A DNA stretch of 64,000 nt from JBKPNX01 sp046732855 (GCA_046732855.1 JBKPNX010000033.1:22595-86594); one strand, 5' to 3'. Positions 42,630 through 52,244 are shown, counted from the first letter of the stretch. The notes: generated from the sequence alone by a model not told the origin. A program made the numbers and translations.

Positions 42630-44026
42630 TGCCCGCCCTATCGCCGACCATGACCGAGGGCAACCTCGCGAAGTGGCTGAAGAAGGAAGGCGATGCGGTC
42701 GCGGCGGGCGATGTGATCGCGGAGATCGAGACCGACAAGGCGACGATGGAGGTGGAAGCCGTCGATGAGGGCACGCTCGGCAAGATCCTGATCGCCGAGG
42801 GCACAGAAGGCGTGCCGGTGAACACGCCGATCGCGTTGCTGCTCGCCGAAGGCGAGGATGCTGCGGCGCTCAACCAGGCGACGACTGCCAAACCTCAGGC
42901 CACCACGCGCCCCGCCGAACAGCGAGAGGCGGCGCCACGCCCGCCCGGCAAAGGCAATGGCAGCGTGTCTGCGATCTCGAGCGGTCCGCGTCTCGAGCTG
43001 GTAGCTGCGTCCGCTCCGGAGCCCGAGGTGCCGGAAGGCACCGAGATGATCAAGCAGACCGTGCGCGAGGCGCTGCGCGATGCCATGGCGGAGGAGATGC
43101 GCCGGGACCCTGACGTGTTCCTGATCGGCGAGGAGGTCGCGGAGTATCAGGGCGCCTACAAGGTGAGCCAGGGCTTGCTCGACGAGTTCGGCGCGAAACG
43201 GGTCATCGATACCCCGATCACCGAATACGGCTTTGCCGGCCTTGGGGTCGGGGCCGCGTTCGCCGGCCTGAGGCCGATTGTCGAGTTCATGACCTGGAAC
43301 TTCGCCATGCAGGCAATCGACCACGTCATCAACTCGGCAGCGAAGACGCTGTACATGGCGGGTGGCGAGCTGGGCTGCCCGATCGTGTTTCGCGGCCCGA
43401 ACGGCGCCGCCGCGCGCGTCGCCGCTCAGCACAGCCAAGAGTTCAGCTCGTGGTACGCCCACTGTCCCGGCCTCAAGGTGATCGCGCCCTATTCCGCGGC
43501 GGATGCCAAGGGCCTGCTCAAGGCCGCGATCCGCGACCCCGATCCGATCGTGTTTCTGGAGAACGAAATTCTGTACGGGCACAGCTTCGAGGTGCCCAAG
43601 CTCGACGACTTCGTCCTGCCGATCGGCCGGGCGAGGATCCTGCGCGCCGGCACCGACGTGACCATCGTGTCCTTCTCGCTGATGATGGAGCGGGTGCTCC
43701 AGGCGGCCGAGGCGCTCGCAGAGCAAGGCATCGAGGCCGAGGTCATCGACCTGCGCACGCTGCGGCCGCTCGACCTCCCGACCATCATCGGGTCGGTCAG
43801 GAAGACCAATCGCCTGGTGTCCGTGGAGGAGGGCTGGCCACGCTTTGGCGTGGGCGCCGAGCTGGCGGCGATCGCGATGGAGCATGCCTTCGATTATCTG
43901 GATGCGCCGGTGTGCCGGGTCACGGGCAAGGATGTGCCCATGCCGTACGCCGCCAATCTCGAGCGCATGGCGCTGCCGCAGACCGAGGATGTGGTCAGCG
44001 CCGTCAAGGCGGTGTGTTACGGCTGA
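42611..44026 (+). CDS. pdhB: Pyruvate dehydrogenase E1 component, beta subunit with lipoyl domain
   Basis: A 471-residue E1 beta with an N-terminal lipoyl domain (residues 1-80; lipoyl lysine in IETDKATMEVEAVDEG), a Pro/Ala-rich linker to about 140, and the transketolase-like beta subunit (REALRDAMAEEMRRD, GEEVAEYQGAYKVSQGL, TPITEYGFAGLGVGAA, FMTWNFAMQAIDHVINSAAK). Lipoylated E1 beta is a known alphaproteobacterial trait. The first lipoyl domain is nearly the same as that in pdhC, so both E1 and E2 carry swinging arms. The start is within pdhA. Confidence 0.95.
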   Translation: MPTEVLMPALSPTMTEGNLAKWLKKEGDAVAAGDVIAEIETDKATMEVEAVDEGTLGKILIAEGTEGVPVNTPIALLLAEGEDAAALNQATTAKPQATTRPAEQREAAPRPPGKGNGSVSAISSGPRLELVAASAPEPEVPEGTEMIKQTVREALRDAMAEEMRRDPDVFLIGEEVAEYQGAYKVSQGLLDEFGAKRVIDTPITEYGFAGLGVGAAFAGLRPIVEFMTWNFAMQAIDHVINSAAKTLYMAGGELGCPIVFRGPNGAAARVAAQHSQEFSSWYAHCPGLKVIAPYSAADAKGLLKAAIRDPDPIVFLENEILYGHSFEVPKLDDFVLPIGRARILRAGTDVTIVSFSLMMERVLQAAEALAEQGIEAEVIDLRTLRPLDLPTIIGSVRKTNRLVSVEEGWPRFGVGAELAAIAMEHAFDYLDAPVCRVTGKDVPMPYAANLERMALPQTEDVVSAVKAVCYG

Positions 44027-44052
44027 AGCAATCGTGAGGTAGGGGAGGCGTC

Positions 44053-45447
44053 ATGCCGATCGAGATCCGCATGCCGGCGCTGTCGCCGACCATGACCGAG
44101 GGCAACCTTGCGCGCTGGCTCAAGCATGAGGGCGACCGGGTCGCGCCCGGCGATGTCATTGCCGAGATCGAGACCGACAAGGCGACCATGGAGGTGGAAG
44201 CGGTCGACGAGGGCACGCTCGGCAAGATCGTGATCGGAGACGGCACCGAAGGCGTGCCGGTCAATACCGTGATCGGGGTGCTGCTCGAAGAAGGCGAGGA
44301 GCAGGGCGCACTCGATGGCTACCGGGCGGACGGCGGCGGCGCCAAGGCGCCCGAGTCTGAGCAAGAGGAGCAGGCCGAGTCAAAGACCAGGGCCCAGCAA
44401 TCCGCCGCAGCCGAGGCGCGCGAGCGGCCGGCCCGGGGGACGCGGCCCGCGGCAGCGAAGCCGGCCCCCGAGGCCAAAGCCGGCAATGGCGCGGAGCGCG
44501 GCGGTCGCATCTTCGCCAGCCCCCTGGCCAGGCGCATGGCCAAGCAGGCGGGCATCGATCTCGCCATGCTCGAAGGTAGCGGCCCGCACGGCCGGATCAT
44601 CAAGGTCGACGTCGAGCGCGCGATTCAGGCGGGCGTGCCCGAGAAGGCCCGCCCCGCGGTAGAGAAGCCGGCCCCCGCACGGGCCGAAGCGCCGCGTCCC
44701 GCCGAGGCACCGGCAATCGCGCCAGCCATGCCGCCGCCTCCCCCGCCAGCCGAACCTTATGAGGAGATCAAGCTTTCCAACATGCGTAAGGTGATCGCGC
44801 GCCGGCTGACCGAAGCCAAGCAGACGATCCCGCATTACTATCTGAGCCTCGACTGCGAGCTGGACGCGCTGCTTAAGCTGCGCGGGGAGCTGAACGCGCA
44901 CCCGAGCGCCGACTACAAGCTGTCGGTCAACGACTTCCTGATCAAGGCGCTGGCGCTCGCGCTGCGCAAGGTGCCGGCTGCGAATCGCGGCTGGGGCGGC
45001 GACAAGCTGTACCAATACCGGGACGTGGACATCGGCGTGGCCGTGGCGATCCCGGACGGCCTGGTCACGCCGCTGATCCGCCAGGCGGATCGGAAAGGGC
45101 TCGCGACCATTTCGACCGAGATGCGGGATCTGTCGGCGCGCGCCCGCGATCCCGGCGGCATGAAGCTCAAGCCCGAGGAATACCAGGGCGGCAGCTTCTC
45201 GATGTCCAATCTCGGGATGTACGGCATCCGCGAGTTCGCCGCGGTGATCAACCCGCCGCAGGCGGGCATCCTGGCGGTCGGCGCGGGTGAGCTGCGCCCG
45301 GTGATCAAGGATGGCGCGCTCGCCACGGCAACCCTGATGACCGCGACGCTCTCGGCCGATCATCGCCTGGTCGACGGCGCCACCGGCGCCGAGCTGCTGG
45401 CCGCGTTCAAACGCTATGTCGAAGAGCCGCTCGCGATGCTCCTGTGA
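44053..45447 (+). CDS. pdhC: Dihydrolipoamide acetyltransferase (E2)
   Basis: A 464-residue E2 core that transfers the acetyl group from lipoate to CoA. The order is lipoyl domain (1-80, lipoyl lysine in IETDKATMEVEAV), a charged linker, the peripheral subunit-binding domain (about 155-190, RIFASPLARRMAKQAGIDL), an Ala/Pro linker, and the catalytic domain from about 235. The active-site DHRLVDGA is near the end. GGGGAGGCGTC precedes the ATG. It follows pdhB by 26 bases. Confidence 0.95.
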   Translation: MPIEIRMPALSPTMTEGNLARWLKHEGDRVAPGDVIAEIETDKATMEVEAVDEGTLGKIVIGDGTEGVPVNTVIGVLLEEGEEQGALDGYRADGGGAKAPESEQEEQAESKTRAQQSAAAEARERPARGTRPAAAKPAPEAKAGNGAERGGRIFASPLARRMAKQAGIDLAMLEGSGPHGRIIKVDVERAIQAGVPEKARPAVEKPAPARAEAPRPAEAPAIAPAMPPPPPPAEPYEEIKLSNMRKVIARRLTEAKQTIPHYYLSLDCELDALLKLRGELNAHPSADYKLSVNDFLIKALALALRKVPAANRGWGGDKLYQYRDVDIGVAVAIPDGLVTPLIRQADRKGLATISTEMRDLSARARDPGGMKLKPEEYQGGSFSMSNLGMYGIREFAAVINPPQAGILAVGAGELRPVIKDGALATATLMTATLSADHRLVDGATGAELLAAFKRYVEEPLAMLL

Positions 45448-45455
45448 GGGCGCCA

Positions 45456-46022
45456 ATGGCGACTAAGGCGGCTGAGCTGTACGACGAGGACTTCTACGCC
45501 TGGACCCAGGAGCAGGCGCGGGTGCTGCGCACGCACTTTCAGGGGGACAACCGCCTCGACGTTGAGCATCTGGCCGAGGAGGTCGAGGATCTGGGTACGT
45601 CCGAGCTGCATGCGATCGAGAGCTTTGTCGAGAATGTCATCGAACACCTCCTGAAGCTCGACTACTCCGGTTGGGTCGGGGGGCGGAATCATTGGCGGGC
45701 CGAGGTCGATGCATTCCGGGCCAGTATCGAGCGCAGGATCACGCCGCTAATCCGCCAACAGGTCGAGACCGAGCTTGATGCGCTCTATGAGCGGGCGCGA
45801 CGCGCGGCAGGCCGTTCGTTGCACCAGCGCGAACCCGACTTCGTGCGGCGGCTCCCGAAACGTTGTCCCTACGATTGGGACACGATTTGGCATCGCGACG
45901 TCCTCGCCGAGGCGGGGTTTGATTTAGACCAGTCAGCCGAAACCGACCAACGCGGCCGGCGCGGTTCTGCATCAGGCCAACGTAAAACGGGAGTCGACCC
46001 CCGCCGAGACAAGAACAAGTAA
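45456..46022 (+). CDS. DUF29 family protein inside the pdh cluster
   Basis: A 188-residue DUF29 protein: ELYDEDFYAWTQEQARVLRT, HLAEEVEDLGTSELHAIESF and VIEHLLKLDYSG follow the family order, and RLPKRCPYDWDTI matches the C-terminal CPY motif. The tail from about 155 is polar and basic. It starts eight bases after the pdhC stop and lies just before lpd, so it is probably transcribed with the pyruvate dehydrogenase genes, but nothing suggests a catalytic role. It is a different copy from the one at 4139-4648. Function unknown; possible insertion into the cluster. Confidence 0.85.
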   Translation: MATKAAELYDEDFYAWTQEQARVLRTHFQGDNRLDVEHLAEEVEDLGTSELHAIESFVENVIEHLLKLDYSGWVGGRNHWRAEVDAFRASIERRITPLIRQQVETELDALYERARRAAGRSLHQREPDFVRRLPKRCPYDWDTIWHRDVLAEAGFDLDQSAETDQRGRRGSASGQRKTGVDPRRDKNK

Positions 46023-46052
46023 CCAGGGTCGCAACACAAGAGGGACGCCCTG

Positions 46053-47456
46053 ATGGCCAAGCACGAGTTCGATGTGGTCGTGGTCGGCGGCGGGCCGGGC
46101 GGCTATGTGGCCGCGATCCGTAGCGCGCAGCTCGGCATGAAGACCGCGCTGGTCGAGCGCGAGCACCTGGGCGGCATCTGCCTGAACTGGGGCTGCATCC
46201 CGACCAAGGCGCTGCTGCGCACCGCTGAGATCTACGCGCTGATGCACCACGTCGGCGACTTCGGTTTGAAAGTTAAGGATGTCGGCTACGATTTCCCCAA
46301 GGTGATCAAGCGCTCGCGCCAGGTCGCGAGCCAGCTCAATCGCGGCGTCCAGCACCTGATGAGGAAGAACAAGGTCCAGGTGTTCGACGGCCACGGCCGC
46401 CTCGACGGCAAGAAGACCGTCGCGGTCACGAAAGACGGCAAAGGGACCGAGAGCGTCCAGGCCGAGCACATCATCCTCGCCACGGGCGCGCGGGCTCGCA
46501 CGCTGCCGGGCCTCGAGCCCGACGGCAAGCGCATCTGGACCTACAAGGAGGCGATGGTTCCCGAGGTGATGCCGAACTCGGTCCTGGTGATCGGCTCGGG
46601 CGCGATCGGCATCGAGTTCGCGAGCTTCTACGACCACCTGGGCGCAGACGTTACGGTGGTCGAGGTGCTGGACCGGGTCCTGCCGGCCGAGGATGAGGAG
46701 ATTTCGGCGTTCGCGCGCAAGCAGTTCGAGAAGCGAGGCTTCAAGATCCACACCAAGGCCAAGGTGTCAGGGCTGGAGGTCGCCAACGGCGTTGTCAAGG
46801 CAACGGTCGAACCGGCGGGCGGCAAGCCCGAGACGATCACGGTGGATCGGGTGGTGCTCGCGGTCGGCATCGTCGGCAATGTCGAGGACCTCGGCCTCGA
46901 GAACACCGGGGTAAAGGTCGAGGGGAGCCACGTCGTGACCGATGAGTGGCTCCGGACCGGCGAGCCCGGAGTGTATGCGATCGGCGATGTGGCCGGCCCG
47001 CCGTGGCTCGCGCACAAGGCGAGCCACGAAGGCGTGGTGTGCGTGGAGCGGATCAAGGGCCTGAACACGGTCCACCCGCTGGACATCACTAAAATTCCGG
47101 GCTGCACCTACTGCACGCCGCAGGTGGCGAGCGTCGGTCTGACCGAGAAAGCAGCGAAAGATAAGGGCTACGAGGTCAAGGTCGGGCGCTTCCCCTATGT
47201 CGCCAACGGCAAGGCGATCGCGCTCGGCGAGCCCGAGGGCATGGTCAAGACGGTGTTCGATGCCCGGACCGGCGAGCTGCTCGGCGCGCACATGATCGGC
47301 GCCGAGGTGACGGAGCTGATCCACGGCTACGTGCTCGCGCGGCAAGTGGAGGCGACCGAGCTGGACCTGATGCACACGATCTATCCGCACCCGACGCTCT
47401 CGGAAATGATGCACGAGGCGGTGCTTGACGCCTACGGTCAGGCCATCCACTTCTGA
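46053..47456 (+). CDS. lpdA: Dihydrolipoamide dehydrogenase (E3)
   Basis: A 467-residue flavoprotein that reoxidises dihydrolipoamide with NAD+. FAD binding is VVVGGGPGGYVAAIRSAQLG; the redox-active disulfide is GGICLNWGCIPTK; the NAD-binding loop is VIGSGAIGIEFASFY; and the catalytic His-Glu pair is HPTLSEMMHEA near the C-terminus. It completes the E1-E2-E3 set, separated from pdhC by the DUF29 gene. Confidence 0.96.
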   Translation: MAKHEFDVVVVGGGPGGYVAAIRSAQLGMKTALVEREHLGGICLNWGCIPTKALLRTAEIYALMHHVGDFGLKVKDVGYDFPKVIKRSRQVASQLNRGVQHLMRKNKVQVFDGHGRLDGKKTVAVTKDGKGTESVQAEHIILATGARARTLPGLEPDGKRIWTYKEAMVPEVMPNSVLVIGSGAIGIEFASFYDHLGADVTVVEVLDRVLPAEDEEISAFARKQFEKRGFKIHTKAKVSGLEVANGVVKATVEPAGGKPETITVDRVVLAVGIVGNVEDLGLENTGVKVEGSHVVTDEWLRTGEPGVYAIGDVAGPPWLAHKASHEGVVCVERIKGLNTVHPLDITKIPGCTYCTPQVASVGLTEKAAKDKGYEVKVGRFPYVANGKAIALGEPEGMVKTVFDARTGELLGAHMIGAEVTELIHGYVLARQVEATELDLMHTIYPHPTLSEMMHEAVLDAYGQAIHF

Positions 47457-47485
47457 GCGAGCATTCCAAGAGGCGAGCCCGCTCG

Positions 47486-48412
47486 ATGACTGAGCTGCTC
47501 AACCAGGCCGCCGGTGCTGGCATCCAGCGCAAGCCGCCGTGGATCCGGGTCAGGGCGCCGACCTCGCCCGGCTATCACGCCACGCGCCAGCTGATGCGGG
47601 CGAAGCGGCTGCACACCGTGTGCGAGGAGGCGGCCTGCCCGAACATCGGCGAGTGCTGGGCACAGGGCCACGCCACGGTCATGATTCTCGGCGACACCTG
47701 CACCCGGGCGTGCACCTTCTGCAACGTCAAGACCGGGCTGCCCCAGGGCGTCGATCCAAACGAACCCGAGCACCTCGCCGAAGCGCTCGCCGAGCTCGGC
47801 CTCGAGCACATCGTGATCACCTCGGTTGATCGCGACGATCTGCCCGACGGCGGCGCCTTCCAGTTCGCCCGCTGTATCCGCGCGATCCGGGCGACCGCGC
47901 CAGGAACCACGATCGAGGTGCTGACGCCCGATTTCCTGCGCAAGCCCGGCGCGCTCGAGAAGGTCGTGGACGCCGGGCCCGACGTTTACAACCACAATCT
48001 CGAGACCGTGCCGCGCCTCTACCGCGCGGTGCGCCCCGGTGCCCGCTACTTTCATTCGCTGCGCCTGCTCGATCGGGTCAAGGAGCGCGATCCCGCCATG
48101 TTCACCAAATCCGGAATCATGGTCGGGCTGGGCGAGGAGAAGCGCGAGATCTACCAAGTGATGGACGACATGCGCTCAGCGGGAGTCGATTTCATCACCG
48201 TCGGTCAGTACTTGCAGCCGACGCCACGCCACCACCCGGTCGCGCGTTTCGTGCCGCCCGAGGAGTTCGAAGAATACGCGCGCATGGCCCGGGCGAAGGG
48301 TTTCTTGATGGTGGCGGCATCGCCCTTGACCCGGAGCTCCTATCACGCCGGCGCCGATTTTGCGCAGCTGCGCGCATCGCGCGAGGCTGCGCTGGCCACC
48401 GCGGCCGAGTAG
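47486..48412 (+). CDS. lipA: Lipoyl synthase
   Basis: A 308-residue radical SAM enzyme that inserts two sulfur atoms into octanoyl chains to make lipoyl groups on E2 and other proteins. The auxiliary iron-sulfur cluster cysteines are in CEEAACPNIGECW; the radical SAM cysteines are in CTRACTFCNVKTG. Its place after lpd matches its role in supplying lipoate to the pdh complex encoded upstream. It is followed by ratA nine bases later. Confidence 0.96.
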   Translation: MTELLNQAAGAGIQRKPPWIRVRAPTSPGYHATRQLMRAKRLHTVCEEAACPNIGECWAQGHATVMILGDTCTRACTFCNVKTGLPQGVDPNEPEHLAEALAELGLEHIVITSVDRDDLPDGGAFQFARCIRAIRATAPGTTIEVLTPDFLRKPGALEKVVDAGPDVYNHNLETVPRLYRAVRPGARYFHSLRLLDRVKERDPAMFTKSGIMVGLGEEKREIYQVMDDMRSAGVDFITVGQYLQPTPRHHPVARFVPPEEFEEYARMARAKGFLMVAASPLTRSSYHAGADFAQLRASREAALATAAE

Positions 48413-48421
48413 AGGCTGGCC

Positions 48422-48913
48422 GTGCCGACGCATGCCGAGAAGCGCCACCTGCCCTACAGCCAGAAAGAGCTGTACGAGCTGGTCGCCAGGGTCGAGCGGT
48501 ATCCGGAGTTCCTGCCCTGGTGCACTGCGACCCGCATCACCCAACGCGAGGGCAACACGTTCTATGCCGATCTCGTGGTGCAGTTCAAAGTGTTCCGAGA
48601 GCGCTTCCGCTCCAAAGTCACGGAGCATCCCAATCATCTGATCGACGTGGAATACATCACGGGGCCGTTCCGCTATTTAAACAACCACTGGCGTTTCATC
48701 GAGGCGGACGACGGCGGCTGCATCATCGACTTTTACGTCGACTTCGAGTTCAAGTCACGGGTGCTGCAAAGGCTGATCGGACTGTTGTTCAACGAGGCGG
48801 TCTCACGCATGGTCGGCGCCTTCGAGACCCGGGCCCGGCAGCTCTACGGCGAGCGCGAGCACGCGCCGCGCACCGCCGCCAGCCCGTGCCATCCGGCGAC
48901 ATTGCGGGCGTGA
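48422..48913 (+). CDS. Coenzyme Q-binding COQ10-like protein (RatA family)
   Basis: A 163-residue START-like (SRPBCC) protein of the COQ10/RatA family, which binds ubiquinone or similar lipids; the E. coli member RatA was described as blocking ribosome subunit joining. The N-terminus MPTHAEKRHLPYSQKELYEL then VARVERYPEFLPWC is the family signature. The hydrophobic pocket strand SKVTEHPNHLIDVEYITGPF and terminal helix LIGLLFNEAVSRMVGAFE follow. Start GTG at 48422 fits. It is co-transcribed with lipA in the conserved alphaproteobacterial order. Confidence 0.88.
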   Translation: MPTHAEKRHLPYSQKELYELVARVERYPEFLPWCTATRITQREGNTFYADLVVQFKVFRERFRSKVTEHPNHLIDVEYITGPFRYLNNHWRFIEADDGGCIIDFYVDFEFKSRVLQRLIGLLFNEAVSRMVGAFETRARQLYGEREHAPRTAASPCHPATLRA

Positions 48914-48961
48914 CCTGAGCCGCGCGCCCCAGCGTCGAGACGACGCCGGACTCGTGAGGTG

Positions 48962-49534
48962 TTATGTCGCCTCGGCGGCCCTGTCCGGGAGCAGATCCCG
49001 ATAGACCGCATCGAGCTGTATCGAACGGTTACAGCACGACAGGTCGATTTCGGCCTTGCCGATCAGGTCCTCGACCCGCCAGCCATCTGGCGTTCGCCGT
49101 TGGAGCTCCACCCGCCGCTCATCGCTGAAGACCACGAGGATCTCCTGCACCGACGGCACGGTCCGGTAGTCGGCGACCTTGCGCCAGCGGTCGACCTGAC
49201 CGGTAGATGGCGACAGCACTTCGACCAGGAGGACCGGCTCGACCACCATGCGACGCCCCGGTTCGCGGGTTGCGCACGTGACCGCCAGGTCGGCGATGTA
49301 ATAGGTGTCGGCGCGATCGGCGATCACGATGCCGGCCTCGCTGATCACGCGGCAAAGCGGTCGCAAGCGGTTGCCGATCTCGATCGTAAGCGCAGCGGCC
49401 AGCTCACCGTGGGCCTCGAGGCTCGGCGCCATCATCACCAGCAGCCCATCGAGCAGCTCGTAGCGGCGATCCGTGCCGTCGTCCCACTCGAGGAACTCGG
49501 CCAGCGTCATGCGCTTGGGGGCAATGGAAGCCAT
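48962..49534 (-). CDS. Uma2 family (DUF820) putative endonuclease
   Basis: A 190-residue protein of the Uma2 family, a PD-(D/E)XK nuclease-like fold. Landmarks are RMTLAEFLEWDDGTDRRYEL with LLDGLLVMM, the Asp in YYIADLAVTC and EPVLLVEVLSPSTG with the EVLSP motif where the catalytic acid and lysine usually stand (Glu in LLVEVLS). Many family members are associated with mobile elements and have no known substrate. It stands alone, convergent with the lipA-ratA operon and 45 bases from the thioesterase gene on the same strand. Confidence 0.88.
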   Translation of the reverse strand: MASIAPKRMTLAEFLEWDDGTDRRYELLDGLLVMMAPSLEAHGELAAALTIEIGNRLRPLCRVISEAGIVIADRADTYYIADLAVTCATREPGRRMVVEPVLLVEVLSPSTGQVDRWRKVADYRTVPSVQEILVVFSDERRVELQRRTPDGWRVEDLIGKAEIDLSCCNRSIQLDAVYRDLLPDRAAEAT

Positions 49535-49579
49535 GGGTCCAGGCTAGCGAAACCGCTGACCGGCAACAAGCGGAGGTCC

Positions 49580-50017
49580 TCAGGTCTGCTGTCTCCGGCC
49601 GGAGCGGGCACTCAGGAGCTGAAGTAACCCCTGCGGCAGCGGCGCGGCACGCATGGTCGCCTGATCGGCGTGTACCCAGACGACCTCACCGGTCGCGTGC
49701 GGTTCGACCTCGTCGCCAACCCAGATCGCGGGCGTGAAGGTCAGGCTGGTGCGGCCGATCCGGCCGAGCGCGACCTCGACCGCGAACGGCTCGTCGAAGC
49801 GGAGCGGCCGCCGGTACTCCACGAGGGAGCGCACGATGTTGAAGTCCGTGCCGGTGGTCCTGCGGATCGCGGTATAGTCGTAAGGCAGCGAGCGGAAAAA
49901 CTCGTGGATCGCTACGTCGAAGTAAGTGGCGTAGTGCGCGAAGTAGACGATGCCCTGGAAGTCGACCTCAGAGTAGCGGACACGAAAGCCGAAGCGGAAG
50001 CCAGTGCGCTCGGTCAT
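49580..50017 (-). CDS. Hot-dog fold acyl-CoA thioesterase (4HBT/YbgC type)
   Basis: A 145-residue hot-dog thioesterase. The catalytic aspartate motif is RVRYSEVDFQGIVYFAHYATYFDVA, where YSEVD carries Asp and VYFAHY is the family hallmark. Substrates would be acyl-CoA or hydroxybenzoyl-CoA; short acyl groups are typical of YbgC. ATG 50017 begins the similarity; upstream sequence of the longer frame is unrelated. It diverges from gnd, with 90 bases for promoters. Confidence 0.88.
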   Translation of the reverse strand: MTERTGFRFGFRVRYSEVDFQGIVYFAHYATYFDVAIHEFFRSLPYDYTAIRRTTGTDFNIVRSLVEYRRPLRFDEPFAVEVALGRIGRTSLTFTPAIWVGDEVEPHATGEVVWVHADQATMRAAPLPQGLLQLLSARSGRRQQT

Positions 50018-50107
50018 CGGCCTTCTCGCGAAATGGGTCGGGGCGGGATTGCTCACGGGCTGCGGCTGTGCGACATCAGATCCGGGGAGCAACAAGGCGC
50101 TCAGGGG

Positions 50108-51532
50108 ATGGCAAGTCAAGCGGAGATCGGGCTGATCGGGCTCGGCGTCATGGGCCAGAATCTGGCCCTCAACATCGCCGACCACGGCTTTCGGATCGCG
50201 GTGTACAACCGCACGGCCGCCCGCACCGAGGCGTTCGCGGCGAGCGAGGACGCGCGCTCCCGCCCGGTCGTGCCATGCGCCACGCTGGCGGACCTGGCCG
50301 CAGCTCTGCGCGCGCCGCGGGCGATCATCCTCATGGTCCAGGCGGGCGCGGCCACGGACGACCAGCTCGCGGCGCTGGCCCCCCTGCTCGCGCCCGGCGA
50401 CGTGGTCGTCGACGGCGGCAATGCGCGTTACCAGGACACCATCCGCCGCGAGCGGGCGCTCGGCGAACGCGGGCTGCGCCTGCTCGGCACCGGCATCTCC
50501 GGCGGCGAGGAGGGCGCGCGCCATGGCCCATCGATCATGGCGGGCGGCGCGCCTGAAGCCTATGAGCGCGTGCAGCCGGTCCTCGAGGCGATCGCCGCCA
50601 AGGTCGACGGCGCGCCCTGCTGCGCCCGTCTCGGGCCGGACGGCGCCGGCCATTTCGTCAAGATGCTGCACAACGGCATCGAATACGCCGACATGCAGCT
50701 GATCGCCGAGACCTATGCCCTGATGAAGGATGGCCTAGGCCTCCGCTACCCCGAGATGCAGGCCACCTTCGCAGCGTGGAACCAGGGCGATCTCGACTCC
50801 TACCTGATCGAGATCACGGCCGATATCCTAGGCAAGCGTGACCCCGAGACCGGCCAACCGATGGTCGAGGTGATTCTCGATCGAGCCGGCCAGAAGGGCA
50901 CGGGAGGCTGGGCGGTCGCGGCGGCGCTCGAGCTCGGAGTGGCGGCGCCGACCATCGGCGAGGCGGTCGCCGCCCGCTCTCTCTCGGCCGCCAAGGACGA
51001 GCGGGTGTATGCGGCGCCGCGCCTCGCCGGACCGGCGGCGCACGAGGCTCATGCCTCGATCGTCGACCTGGACACCCTGCGCGATGCGCTGCTCGCCGCC
51101 AAGGTCGCGGCCTACGCCCAAGGCTTCGCGGTCATGGCGGCGGCCAGCTCCGAATACCGCTGGGGCCTTGATCTCGGCACCATCGCGCGGATCTGGCGCG
51201 GCGGCTGCATCATCCGCGCTCGCCTCCTCAATCGCATTCGGGAGGCGTACGCGCGCGATGCGGCGCTCGCCAATCTGATGCTGGATCCGTACTTCGCCGC
51301 GCTGCTCGCAGAGAGCCAGAATGGCCTGCGCGAGGCGATCGTTCTGGCCGCGCATCGCGGCCTCGCGGCCCCGGCGCTCGGCTCGGCGCTCGCTTACTAC
51401 GACGGCTATCGATCCGCCAAGCTGCCGGCCAACCTGATCCAGGCCCAGCGCGATTACTTCGGTGCCCACACCTACGAGCGGGTCGACCGACCGGGCAGCT
51501 TTCACAGCGACTGGTCGGCCCTATCAGGGTGA
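50108..51532 (+). CDS. gnd: 6-phosphogluconate dehydrogenase, decarboxylating
   Basis: A 474-residue enzyme converting 6-phosphogluconate to ribulose 5-phosphate and CO2 with NADP+ or NAD+. The cofactor loop is IGLIGLGVMGQNLALNIADHG; DGGNARYQDT and GISGGEEGARHGPSIM are substrate sites; catalytic Lys and Glu are in HFVKMLHNGIEYADMQLIAE; the C-terminal GGCIIRARLL and FGAHTYERVD complete the family profile. It is followed by gluconokinase 113 bases downstream. Confidence 0.95.
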   Translation: MASQAEIGLIGLGVMGQNLALNIADHGFRIAVYNRTAARTEAFAASEDARSRPVVPCATLADLAAALRAPRAIILMVQAGAATDDQLAALAPLLAPGDVVVDGGNARYQDTIRRERALGERGLRLLGTGISGGEEGARHGPSIMAGGAPEAYERVQPVLEAIAAKVDGAPCCARLGPDGAGHFVKMLHNGIEYADMQLIAETYALMKDGLGLRYPEMQATFAAWNQGDLDSYLIEITADILGKRDPETGQPMVEVILDRAGQKGTGGWAVAAALELGVAAPTIGEAVAARSLSAAKDERVYAAPRLAGPAAHEAHASIVDLDTLRDALLAAKVAAYAQGFAVMAAASSEYRWGLDLGTIARIWRGGCIIRARLLNRIREAYARDAALANLMLDPYFAALLAESQNGLREAIVLAAHRGLAAPALGSALAYYDGYRSAKLPANLIQAQRDYFGAHTYERVDRPGSFHSDWSALSG

Positions 51533-51645
51533 GGCTGCGGCGCGGCGGGATCGGCGATGCTTCCATTCGGCCGCGGTCTCGGAGTTGGGGTCATGCCCGA
51601 AGACGCCAGCGAGGCAAGCCGGCATCGGGCTGCACCGCCAAGCCG

Positions 51646-52137
51646 ATGGTGATCGTGCTCATGGGCGTGAGCGGCTCCGGCAAGACCACGGTCGGCGAGC
51701 TGCTCGCCCGGGCGATCGGTGCCGAGTTCGCCGAGGGCGATGCCTATCATCCACCGCAGAACGTCGACAAGATGCGCCGCGGCGTCCCGCTCCAGGATGC
51801 CGACCGTTGGCCCTGGCTCGAGCAGCTGAGCGCAGAGATCGACCGCTGGCTCGCGAGCGGAAAAACCGTTGTCCTCGCCTGCTCCGCGCTCAAGCAAAGC
51901 TACCGGGACGTGCTGGCGAAGAATCGCTCGGACGTGCGCTTCGTGCATCTGAAGGGCGACCCGGCCCTGATCCGTGAGCGTCTGGATTGCCGCCGCGGGC
52001 ACTACATGCCGGCAACCCTCTTGGACAGCCAGTTCGCCGCGCTCGAACCGCCTGCCGATGCCATTACGGTCGACGTGGGCGGCGCGCCCGATGCGATCGC
52101 GGCCACGATCGTCAGGCGGCTCGGCCTGCCTCAGTAG
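51646..52137 (+). CDS. gntK: Gluconokinase
   Basis: A 163-residue P-loop kinase phosphorylating gluconate to 6-phosphogluconate, the substrate of the preceding gnd. Walker A is GVSGSGKTT (residues about 7-15), EGDAYHPPQNVDKM is the gluconokinase signature, and LACSALKQSYRDVL and MPATLLDSQFAALEPP follow. ATG 51646 starts directly at the core. No gluconate transporter is near, but pairing with gnd supports the call. Confidence 0.93.
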   Translation: MVIVLMGVSGSGKTTVGELLARAIGAEFAEGDAYHPPQNVDKMRRGVPLQDADRWPWLEQLSAEIDRWLASGKTVVLACSALKQSYRDVLAKNRSDVRFVHLKGDPALIRERLDCRRGHYMPATLLDSQFAALEPPADAITVDVGGAPDAIAATIVRRLGLPQ

Positions 52138-52244
52138 GCGTCCCACTGACTTGCCCGCGCGGCCCGAGGCAGCGCCGCTCGATCGCAGCGGCACCTCTCC
52201 AGGTGGCAACCGGCGTACCGGCGTGCTGATCCTCGATCCCGGTG

